IMG/VR virus record: IMGVR_UViG_3300026094_000014
Coordinates: 1-40,953 of that record
Source: a virus
Strand: one strand, 5' to 3'
DNA length: 40,953 bases
Under the pieces are notes generated by a model. That model was not told the DNA's origin. It was given only the letters and a program-made list of their open reading frames with translations, and ran no database searches. Position 1 is the stretch's first letter; the number at the start of each line of letters is the position of its first letter. The position numbers were made by a program, and so were the translations under genes. Below are positions 23,495 through 32,300 of the stretch, in pieces.

Positions 23495-23511
23495 TTATAA
23501 CTCCAACTTAG

Positions 23512-26500
23512 CTATTTATCGTTATCTGAGACAAAAGAACCAGCGGCATTAAACATTATTTGACAAAGATAATGTCCGTCTACGCCTCCTGCTAGCTGAG
23601 CTTTTGTGTTGAAATTTATATCTACGTTTCCTGTAGTATCTATTTCTTGGTTTCTTATTCTTACTTGTCCGGCAACCAATGTGCTTGTTTGTGCATTTGC
23701 GCCGCCGCCGGATATACGTCCTGATATAAATGTATTTATTGCCCGTTGGGTAGGCACAACGTTATTGGAGTTTGCTGTAAAATTAGGATCGGTTGAAAAT
23801 TCTCTTATAACAACTGCTGTGCCGCCGATTTGAATTCCGCCTAGCTGTAGCTCGTCTAGGCCTTGCAAATCAAACTGTGAAGCACTTATTGTTACTATTC
23901 CAGTTGACTGTTCTACTGCAAAAAGCTCTCCTACCCTGTAATTACCATCTTGGTCTGTTGATGTGTAAAATACTCTGCCTCCGCCATTTGCTACAGTTTC
24001 ATTAAACGGTTTTACATCATTTTCAACACTAGTGCCTACTAGATATAACTCAGGATAAGAAGTACTTTGTTGATTTCCTGTGCCAATATCTAGAAAATCA
24101 TGACCAGTTAATCTTGCCTGACTATATCTAGTCCGCAATTGTATTTCAGTGTTGTGATCAGGTGATTCAGCAAAGCCAAGACTTGGACGAATTTGAAGAA
24201 CTGCAGAAAAAGGTGCAGTTTCGTTTGTTAGCGTTAATCTAGATACGCTATATCTTTCATCGTCGATGCCTATAATATCAAGGTTAGCCCCTGGTCCAAC
24301 TTCGCTAGATAAATTTTCAATGATTAATTCATCTCCAACTTGGAATATATCTGCAAAGCCGTTGCCTGATACAATAGCTGTTGCGGAATTAAAACCGTCT
24401 CCGCCTTGTACAATTTCTGGTTGCGGCAGAACACCGTTTTGTAATTCAGTTTCAAACACAGCTTCCCTGTCATTACCATTATCAAATATTGTAATTTGCG
24501 GAGCCTCAGTGTAGTTACTTCCTGGGTCGTAAATTAGCAAGTCTGAAATCTGAGCTGATTCTACTATTGCTCTTACTTTTGCTCTGCAACCAGTTGTAAC
24601 GGTATTCCAGTTTGAACTCTGTGAGATTACTACCCATTTACCATCATTATATACACTGTTTGTCCAGACCTCTGTTTCTGTAAGCAAAAAATCACTGCTA
24701 TCATCGTCAAAGGTGCGCCAAACAATACCATCTTCAGATTTTGCTATAACATTGCCTGCTGCAGTTGCTAGGAATACTCCGGCACCGTAAGATATTTTTT
24801 CAAAGCCTACAAGGTCGGTTTCCTGTTCGTACCAGTTTACACCGTCAATACTTGTTGCTGCATAGACATTAATACTTCCAGAAGAATCGGGGTATGACCC
24901 TAAAGCTACAAATTTATTCTGTCCATAGATTAGATCACTCCATTCGTATTCACTTAACACTGATCCTGTAACTGTCCACGTCCCACCATTATCCTCGCTT
25001 ATAGCAATGTCTCCGGGCTGTCCTTGATCATTTTCCCCTATCAGTACAAATTTGTTTTTTCCATGGGCTGCTTGGACCCAATTTTGTCCTCCTCCCGAAG
25101 TGTTAGTAATAGACCAAGTATCGCCGTTGTCGGCGCTGTATAATACATTTTGACTGTCGCTGCTGACGAGAATTACATTTCCGTCAGCATCGGACGAAAT
25201 AGCTGTCCAAAATCCGCTAATTGGAAGAGTAATAGTATCCCAAGAAACACCGTCTGCGCTTTGTAAAACTTCGTTAACGGAATTTCCGTCGTTAGACTGC
25301 GATTTACTAGCAAGATATTTAGAGCCGGTATACACAAGTCCTGATATCGGATCGTTGTCAAGATTGCTAGTATTCCAGCTTTCTCCTGTGTCAGAATAGG
25401 CTGCTTGGTTTGTTCCGCTTGATGTAGAAGTAACTGCTACGTATTTGTCTCCGTAAACAATAAATTTCCAGTCTGCTGACCCAGGCCCACTAATAAATTC
25501 TGACTCTAATATCGGAGATTCTACTTCTATGCTAGGCTCAATTGTATATTGAGTAGTATCGTCTAGCACAGTCTCAATCGGGTAGCCAGGCTGCCAGTGG
25601 TCCCAGCCTAACTTACCGTCCGATTCTCTGCTTACTACCACTTCTTTTGTTGTAGCATCAAAAGAAGCTATTTTCGCATATTGTCCTACACCTCTACCCG
25701 ATTGTAACACAATTCTTTGACCCACATAATCTTCTGCGGTATTTTGATCTGCTAATGAAAGGAAAATTCTTTCGTTATTTCCTGATATAGCATTGTTAGA
25801 AATAAATGTATATCCTGTGCCGCCTGGAATAGTAGAATCGCCTGGATCTAACAGGCGAATTTTATCAATAGCGCTATTTCTAAATTCTTCATAGGCTGCA
25901 ACTGCCCCGGTACCAGACCCAGAAAATTCAATAGTCGCATTGCTATATGAGCGCCCTGCATTAGAGTATCCTAATGCTATAATCGGCTGTTCGTCTACTC
26001 CTTCTGTGATTATCTGACCTACTTGAGCGTCTTTACTTCTATTATTAACTGTGGCTACTACAGGATCTTCTGTTTGATCGAATCCTTCTGCTACAGTACC
26101 AAACTCTCCATAAGAGTTGTTGCCGTTCGTGGCTCTTAAAATTCCGCCATTTGTGCAGAGATAACCTATATGGCAATAATACGTAAATACCGAAACCAAT
26201 TCAGATCTACCTACATTATCTGCCCAATATCCTATACCATCTGATAAAATTTGTGTGAAGTCATTTGCAACGATCGACCTATTTCCAGCGTTATGCAAGG
26301 CACCGTCGACTTTCATTCCAATACATCCTTCGCCAAATGTCGTTACATTTTGAACATAGCATGATTTAGAAGTAATATGCACAGATGTATCGTCTGGTCC
26401 TGTGCCGGGATCAAGCGAAACAAATGCGCCTGCAGTGGGTCTTCTTGTTAAAAAACTATTTAACGGTCCTAATTCTCCTTTCAGACCGCTGAGAGTCATT

Positions 26501-28662
26501 TGTCGTATTCCAGAGCCGTTTCTTACATAAAACATATCACTCTGTTCATAACCTTCGGCCGGAACGATTCTTGTGCTCCTTAATTCGTCTCCGACTAGTG
26601 CCACATCTGCTGGAACTGATATAGGAAGAACTTCTTGATATTCACCGGTTGCAATATTAATAGTAGCTGGTGCTCTGCTTGACTGGTCTGCTAGGATATA
26701 TTCACATGCGAATTTTACAGTTCTAAACGGAGAAGTTCTTGTAGTTCCAAAATTAGGATCATCAAATCCTTCTGTGCTTACATAATAAACATTGAGTGAT
26801 TCGTTGAATGTTTCCCAAACTGGTCTATTCTGACTAACTTTAAGAGCATTACCTCCTGTTCCTAGTTCAAGATCAGTTGCTTCTGAATCATAATATTTTA
26901 TGTCTCCTCTAGAATTTAAAACATTAGTTTCGCTGCCTTTAACAACAATCTGCCAAAATTCGCCTTGATCTGCAACATCTAGGTCCGGCTGACTCGATTG
27001 TCCTGAAAAGTGTCTTTGTATACATCTGTATAATGTGCCTTTGTAGACTATTAGGTCTCCTAGCTTATATTCGACTGCAGCGTCGTTAGTCCAGTCTGCT
27101 TGATATTCGTCGCCGGTGTTTAGCACTTTCCAAGATTGGGGGTCAGAATCTGGTTGTACATCTGTGCTGTCTGACAGCGCTACATATAGATAACCATTAT
27201 CTCTAACAACTTCTCCTGTTCTATATTCTTCTTCGGAATCCCAATCTTGTCTGAATGTATAAGCTGTAGTAACCAGTTCCCAATCACCAGTGTCTTGTAA
27301 TTTTCCATTGACAGATGGCACCGAGTCTAAATTGAATTGTAAAGCTGCATATGTGTATCCTCCATATAAAACTACGTCGCCTCTGCTATAATAGGTCTGA
27401 GGATCCCATGCGTTATCAAATTCAAATCCAGGAATAAAAATATCCCAATTCGCGCTGTTGTTTTCTAGAGCGTCATCTGAAGCTGTTGAGGTATGACCAA
27501 GATTACATTTATAAAGAGTAGCTCCGTATTTTATTATATCGTTTTTCTTATACCTAGTGCTTTCTTGCCATGTTCCTTTGTATTCTATGCCTGAAACTAC
27601 TATTTCCCAATTAGCAGAGTCTTGTTCTAAGCCTAATACTAAATTAGCTGATACGTGGCCTGTAGTGCATCTATAGACAATGCCGCCATACCGAACAATA
27701 TCGTCTTTTTTGTATTTGTTTTCGGGCTGCCAGTCTAGATCCCAATTATCTGAACGTGACAGAATCTCCCAATTAGAAAGGTTAACAGTAAGACCTTGGT
27801 CGAATGTATCTGCAGATAAATGCTGTACAATGCAGCGATAAGTTATGCCACCATAAAGAACAACATCTCCTATATCATAATAAGTTTCAATGTTCCAATT
27901 GCCCGTCCAATTTGTTAATCGTACATAGACTTTCCAATTTTCTAAGTCGTCTTCAATGCCTTTGGCAGCATCGCTGTTTGATTCATGCTGTTCGACACAC
28001 TGGTAGAGAACTCCTTTGAATTTTACAATATTGTCTTCAGAATAAAAACTATTAGGTTGCCAGTCGCCTTTCCACTGATAACCGTCGAACATTAACTCCC
28101 AATAGCTTTGCAGCCCGCTGCTAATTTCTGAACCTAAATTTTCGTTAGACGTGCTGTAGTAGTATAAGTTCTGAGGAGCAGAAAACGGTAGTTCTACTTG
28201 AATTTGTCTTGTAGTAGCGCTGTCAAAATTAACAATATATTGATCAACAGTAACAGGCAAATTGTCTAGTAGATAAACTACTCCTACATTATAAGGCAGG
28301 CCACCTTGCCATTTGCCGTCTCTGAGAATAGAAAGATTTAATGGATGACCAACATTCGACGAGTCTGACTGATCAAAAATATGGATTCGATCTTGTAGCA
28401 TTATCAATGACGCTTTTTCTTGTCCGTTTACAAAAAATGCATCTATGTTTGGATCTATAGTGCTAGCATCTACTGTAATGTCAAAAGTTACATTACCTAG
28501 CGCGTCTTTATCTGTATAAAAATTATTGCTAGAAGTATGTTCTTTTTTGCAAACAAATGCTTTGCCGTCGTAATAAACTATATCATCTTTAATATAGTCT
28601 ATACCGGCGTCCCATGTTCCTTTCCAGTTAAATTTTATCCTGTCTAATTTAAATGTTCTCAT
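23512..28662 (-). CDS. Giant tail-fibre-like protein (1716 aa) with CBM-like modules and an Asp-box propeller
   Basis: It is paralogous to the 1685-aa protein over the N-terminus (WKGTWDAGIDYIKDDIVYYDG), the beta-helix (LPISVPADVALVGDELRSTR near 684; GCIGMKVDGALHN) and the C-terminus (DQDGNYRVGELFAVEQSTG near 1570; VPTQRAINTFIS). It too has eight CBM5/12-like modules, with a beta-rich spacer after the first. Two things differ. It lacks the two long helical modules, and it carries, between residues about 1058 and 1355, an added domain with six Asp-box motifs (S-x-D-x-G-x-x-W type) that should fold as a beta-propeller. It follows the 122-aa gene in a unit led from 33693. Role in host-surface binding is inferred; no hydrolase residues can be assigned with confidence. 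Confidence 0.75.
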   Translation of the reverse strand: MRTFKLDRIKFNWKGTWDAGIDYIKDDIVYYDGKAFVCKKEHTSSNNFYTDKDALGNVTFDITVDASTIDPNIDAFFVNGQEKASLIMLQDRIHIFDQSDSSNVGHPLNLSILRDGKWQGGLPYNVGVVYLLDNLPVTVDQYIVNFDSATTRQIQVELPFSAPQNLYYYSTSNENLGSEISSGLQSYWELMFDGYQWKGDWQPNSFYSEDNIVKFKGVLYQCVEQHESNSDAAKGIEDDLENWKVYVRLTNWTGNWNIETYYDIGDVVLYGGITYRCIVQHLSADTFDQGLTVNLSNWEILSRSDNWDLDWQPENKYKKDDIVRYGGIVYRCTTGHVSANLVLGLEQDSANWEIVVSGIEYKGTWQESTRYKKNDIIKYGATLYKCNLGHTSTASDDALENNSANWDIFIPGFEFDNAWDPQTYYSRGDVVLYGGYTYAALQFNLDSVPSVNGKLQDTGDWELVTTAYTFRQDWDSEEEYRTGEVVRDNGYLYVALSDSTDVQPDSDPQSWKVLNTGDEYQADWTNDAAVEYKLGDLIVYKGTLYRCIQRHFSGQSSQPDLDVADQGEFWQIVVKGSETNVLNSRGDIKYYDSEATDLELGTGGNALKVSQNRPVWETFNESLNVYYVSTEGFDDPNFGTTRTSPFRTVKFACEYILADQSSRAPATINIATGEYQEVLPISVPADVALVGDELRSTRIVPAEGYEQSDMFYVRNGSGIRQMTLSGLKGELGPLNSFLTRRPTAGAFVSLDPGTGPDDTSVHITSKSCYVQNVTTFGEGCIGMKVDGALHNAGNRSIVANDFTQILSDGIGYWADNVGRSELVSVFTYYCHIGYLCTNGGILRATNGNNSYGEFGTVAEGFDQTEDPVVATVNNRSKDAQVGQIITEGVDEQPIIALGYSNAGRSYSNATIEFSGSGTGAVAAYEEFRNSAIDKIRLLDPGDSTIPGGTGYTFISNNAISGNNERIFLSLADQNTAEDYVGQRIVLQSGRGVGQYAKIASFDATTKEVVVSRESDGKLGWDHWQPGYPIETVLDDTTQYTIEPSIEVESPILESEFISGPGSADWKFIVYGDKYVAVTSTSSGTNQAAYSDTGESWNTSNLDNDPISGLVYTGSKYLASKSQSNDGNSVNEVLQSADGVSWDTITLPISGFWTAISSDADGNVILVSSDSQNVLYSADNGDTWSITNTSGGGQNWVQAAHGKNKFVLIGENDQGQPGDIAISEDNGGTWTVTGSVLSEYEWSDLIYGQNKFVALGSYPDSSGSINVYAATSIDGVNWYEQETDLVGFEKISYGAGVFLATAAGNVIAKSEDGIVWRTFDDDSSDFLLTETEVWTNSVYNDGKWVVISQSSNWNTVTTGCRAKVRAIVESAQISDLLIYDPGSNYTEAPQITIFDNGNDREAVFETELQNGVLPQPEIVQGGDGFNSATAIVSGNGFADIFQVGDELIIENLSSEVGPGANLDIIGIDDERYSVSRLTLTNETAPFSAVLQIRPSLGFAESPDHNTEIQLRTRYSQARLTGHDFLDIGTGNQQSTSYPELYLVGTSVENDVKPFNETVANGGGRVFYTSTDQDGNYRVGELFAVEQSTGIVTISASQFDLQGLDELQLGGIQIGGTAVVIREFSTDPNFTANSNNVVPTQRAINTFISGRISGGGANAQTSTLVAGQVRIRNQEIDTTGNVDINFNTKAQLAGGVDGHYLCQIMFNAAGSFVSDNDK
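23513..23520 (-). promoter_or_regulatory. T4-type late promoter box (GATAAATA)
   Basis: On the - strand this reads GATAAATA, 18 bases before the ATG of the 1685-aa gene, and shares bases with the stop codon of the 1716-aa gene (23512-23514). A GGAG ribosome site follows. Confidence 0.55.
24600..25490 (-). other. Inserted Asp-box (BNR) beta-propeller domain
   Basis: Six Asp-box-type motifs occur at regular spacing within the 1716-aa protein: YSDTGESWN, QSADGVSWDT, YSADNGDTWS, ISEDNGGTWT, TSIDGVNWYE and KSEDGIVWRT. Each is preceded by strands such as YVAVTS, YLASKS, VILVSS, FVLIGE, FVALGS and FLATAA. The domain interrupts a segment that is continuous in the 1685-aa paralogue (IEP...PP to RAxV...ISxxLIxDPGSxYT). 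Confidence 0.8.
26930..28625 (-). repeat. Eight CBM5/12-like modules in the 1716-aa protein
   Basis: Units start WKGTW, WKGDW, WTGNW, WDLDW, YKGTW, FDNAW, FRQDW and YQADW. Between the first and second is a spacer of about 130 residues (nt about 28100-28480). The core Y-x2-(D/N)D-I-V-x-Y-G-x2-Y-(R/K)C-x2-(G/Q)H-x-S is well kept in units 2-5 and 8; units 6 and 7 lack the Cys and His, as do units 6 of the paralogue. Confidence 0.75.
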
Positions 28663-28670
28663 AATATTCT

Positions 28671-29039
28671 CTAATTTTTACCGTCACTGGAAACTCCAGA
28701 TTCATAAGTGTGGGATTCATAAATTTTCAAAATTAATTCACCTTCGTCATTGACAAAGTAATATATATCGTTGTTACCCCAAACAAATTGCTCATAGTTT
28801 AGATTTTCGTAAACTATCTCGTGCTTAACATTTCTTCCCTCAAAAAAATCTTCTCCTTCGGCAAAACTCGGAAGATTGTCTGCAACAACACCTGGCTTGT
28901 TTATAGAAATTGAATCGTTTTTTGAAAAATAATCTAGCTTACCAAGGAATAATTCTCCTTGCTCGGTTCGTCTAATACCGTAAAAATATCTATAATCTGT
29001 ATTCGCTGCAAATTGTTCTAGAGTTGTTCCTACATACAT
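28671..29039 (-). CDS. Small virion-associated protein (122 aa)
   Basis: The product is acidic and aromatic-rich: YRYFYGIRRTEQGELFLGKL, DSISINKPG, EDFFEGRNVKHEIVYENLNY, EQFVWGNNDIYYFVNDEGEL. I associate this arrangement with a small conserved protein found next to giant fibre genes in T4-like cyanophages, function unknown. Its ATG begins on the base after the stop of the preceding gene, and it is followed 8 bases later by the 1716-aa gene, so all are in one transcript. No membrane segment or catalytic motif is visible. Confidence 0.6.
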   Translation of the reverse strand: MYVGTTLEQFAANTDYRYFYGIRRTEQGELFLGKLDYFSKNDSISINKPGVVADNLPSFAEGEDFFEGRNVKHEIVYENLNYEQFVWGNNDIYYFVNDEGELILKIYESHTYESGVSSDGKN

Positions 29040-29369
29040 TTATACTACCTCCACGTAGCTTAAGACTGCATCAATTGCATCGTCTATGTCTGCTTTGACA
29101 GAAATTGAATTATTACTGTCTAGTATTAATTTTTCGCCTTGCTGCACTGCTCTTAGACTAGAGTCCGGCGGTATTGCAGTATGTTTTAAATAAAATGCTT
29201 CTACGCTAGTATCATCTTTTACTAAGACGTCTACATATACAACGGATTCTGTCAGATTTGTAAGACTTAATCCAATTACCGTAACACGGGCTGCAGCACC
29301 AACTTCATACATTTGAATCTGCTGTGTGCCCACGTCTTTTGTTATAATATTTTTAAAAAATGTTGCCAT
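29040..29369 (-). CDS. Small virion protein (109 aa)
   Basis: The sequence begins MATFFKNIITKDVGTQQIQM and continues ARVTVIGLSLTNLTESVVYV, LVKDDTSVEAFYLKH, IPPDSSLRAVQQGEKLIL and ADIDDAIDAVLSYVEVV. It is a short all-beta protein of the type found between fibre genes in marine T4-like phages. The strand order (GLSLTNLT..., DV.V.DD, ...I.PGSSL, L...N.I.V.A....DAVLSYVEV) suggests a sandwich that decorates or joins a fibre. It starts 4 bases after the 1401-aa gene ends and abuts the 122-aa gene. Role inferred from location only. Confidence 0.6.
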   Translation of the reverse strand: MATFFKNIITKDVGTQQIQMYEVGAAARVTVIGLSLTNLTESVVYVDVLVKDDTSVEAFYLKHTAIPPDSSLRAVQQGEKLILDSNNSISVKADIDDAIDAVLSYVEVV

Positions 29370-29373
29370 TATT

Positions 29374-32300
29374 TTATCCTAATGTTAGTACAAGATCAAC
29401 TGCTATATCTTCTGCATCTGCTCTAGATATACCTGCTGCAGACCCAGCTACTGATGCCCAGTTTACACCGTCATATACTTCTACTCTCTGATCTTGAGCA
29501 TTGTATCGTGTGAGACCAACTTCAGAATTACTCGCAGGAGGCCGCTCGGCGCTTGTTCCTACAGGTAATACTAATCCAGTTGTTCCTGCAAACTTTACAT
29601 AACCATTATTTACATTATTGAACAGAGTTATGCTATCATACACAGTGTTTGTAATTGAGTTATTTTTAATTTCAAAATTATCAATAACCACTGCGCCTGT
29701 ACCGTTAGGATCAAGCACAAGATCACTATTAGTACTAATTGTACTTATCGTATTATTGTCTATCTGAATGTCGTCTATCTCAAGCCTAATTGCATTAAAA
29801 CTTGTTGTGTCGACGCTTGCTACTTCTATTCCTCCTGCTGTAAACCTAATCGTGTCGTCGTTTGCACCTTCGGTAAGTTCTGCGGTAATGCTCGTGTCGC
29901 CGTCTACATCTTCTACGCCATTCAGTTTAATCCAGTTTAATCCGGTATATCCTTCGTATCTTGAAAGATCAGTGTTAAACCTTATTTGCCCTGCTTGAGG
30001 TATAGGTCTTTCTAGACTAGTTCCTACAGGTAATTTCAAACTGCCTACTGAATCTATAACGACATTCTCGCTACCGGGATCAATTACAAAATCTGATATT
30101 GTTGTAATAACATTAGCGTTAATACTAAAGTCATCAATAACAACGGATCCAGTGCCATTTGCTCTTAGTTCAAGATCAGAATTAGATTCAGTTGTAGTAA
30201 CAAAATTATCATCTACAAGGATATTTCCATTAGTAAAAGAGTCAGCTGTAATTCTGCCAGTAGTAGTAAGCGTTGAACCTGTGATATCACCTAAAACATC
30301 AAGTGTTTGATTAAATCTTACATCATTTGACGGAACTAGTAAAATGCCTGTTCCGTTGGCTCTTAATTCAAGATCAGCATTTGATGAAGTAGTTGTTATG
30401 AAATTATCGTCTATGAGAATCTCTTCAAGCTGTACTGCAGCACCTACTGAAAGATTTTCGCCTACTGAAAGATCTCCTGTAAGATCGTAATCTCCAGTCT
30501 GAATTACATTACCTTCAACTGTAAAGTCGCCTGTGATTGTAGTATCGCCTAGACTAGTATCGCCAGATACTGTGAGATCTTGGTCTATTTCTACATCATT
30601 TGACGGTACATATACTGTGCCAGTACCATTTGCTCTTAGTTCAAGATCAGCATTTGACTCTGTGGTTTCTATAAAGTTATTGGAAATTGTAATGTCGTCG
30701 ATGTTAAGAACATTAGCAAATAAATTACGCCATTCTTGACTTACGCCGCCTAAGTTATAAGTAGAATCTACAGCTGGAATAATATCAGAATCAATGCCAG
30801 CTACAAACTCAATAGTGTCTGTTTCTTCGTCGCCTATTGTGATATTTCCGCCTATTGAAACATTGCCTGTAACATCAAGGTCACCGTCAATATTCACATT
30901 AGAATCAATGTTAACTTCTTGAGAATCAGCAGCAATATTAAAATCACCTGTAAGCGTTTCGATTGTGTTGCCGCTTATTCTAAAATCACCTACGTCAATT
31001 CTTGATCCGTTTATAAATGTTTCGCTACCGCCGTCGGAGAATGTAATTCCTTGGCCAAGTTCAAGATTAAAGTTAGCAGCAGTAAAACTGATTTCTCCGG
31101 TGTCTTGTTCAATTAGAAACAGGTCGCCTACTCTAAAATCGCCTTTGTGATCTACGCTTACTGAACGAATCTTAGCACCATTGAGCTCTACTATTTCGTT
31201 TGGTTGTATAACAGTAGTAGGATCGTTTGTTACTTCTTTGCCATTTCCGGTATAAGCAAAATTGTGCCCTATAGCATAAACTATAACGCCTTTGCCGTCG
31301 CCTACTATTCCAAAGTCGCCATATACAGAAGCAGATGATATGATTCTTACTTCAGCACCGAAATCTGTAAAATCAGTAAGAGTAAATGCTGTCGCAGTAG
31401 CGCCGCCGGAAAATCTAATATCCTGAGCGAGCAATACGTCATCTTCGAATTCTGTTGATCCGTCTTCACCGTCGAATCTTGCCATTAACACAGTATCGTC
31501 TGTTACTAGTGCTCTCTGAGTAGGTAGAGGAAAATTACTGGTGTATTCAGCTGTTCCGTTTATTACCCTTACATCATCTATATTGCCTTGGAAGAGTTGC
31601 TGAATACCGTCAAATCTAACGCCTATGTTAAGAGGCTTTGAAGTTCCGTAATCTGTGTTATCAGTCCAGGTTCCTACTGAATTTCCATTTAGGAAGAGTG
31701 TGCCGGTTGTGCCTGATCGTGTATAAGCAATATGATTCCATGCATTTTGTGTAGCATCTGTAACTGCCTGAATCTCATTTACGCCATTTACAAATACTCT
31801 AGGCGTAAGTTCGTCTAACAAAATAGCAACAGCGTTATCTGTGCCTTGAGTTCTAAAATCAAATATAAGTTGTATGCCTGTGCCTTGCGTAGGATAAATC
31901 CATCCTTCAACGGTAAAATCTACAGTACCAAAACCAAAATCTGTCTGCGAAGAGAGAGACGCATAATCGCCTGTACCGTCTAACAGCAGACTGGAAGAAC
32001 CAAACTGTTTAATGTTGGTGTCTAATTGAGCATCGCCGTTAGCTGTGATTGTTTTTCCGCCACGTTCTGCAGCAGTTTCAAAACTGTCTTGTTTTCCTAG
32101 CACAAAGAATTTGTTGTCAGGATCTACACTTTCTATAGTAGCTGATTCTAGCAGTGTAACACCGTCTGTGTCGTAGTATTCAACAGTTTCGCCTGCGGTA
32201 ATTGTGCCGGATAAGCCATTAACTCTCAGTCCAGTTTCGCCTAGGCCGCCTGTGCCTTTAAATCCTTCAGTGCCGTCAAAACAGAAAATTGATCTTTTAG

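Noticed and set aside
24600-25490. An active sialidase
   Set aside because: The Asp boxes give the propeller fold only; the arginine triad and other catalytic residues cannot be recognised.
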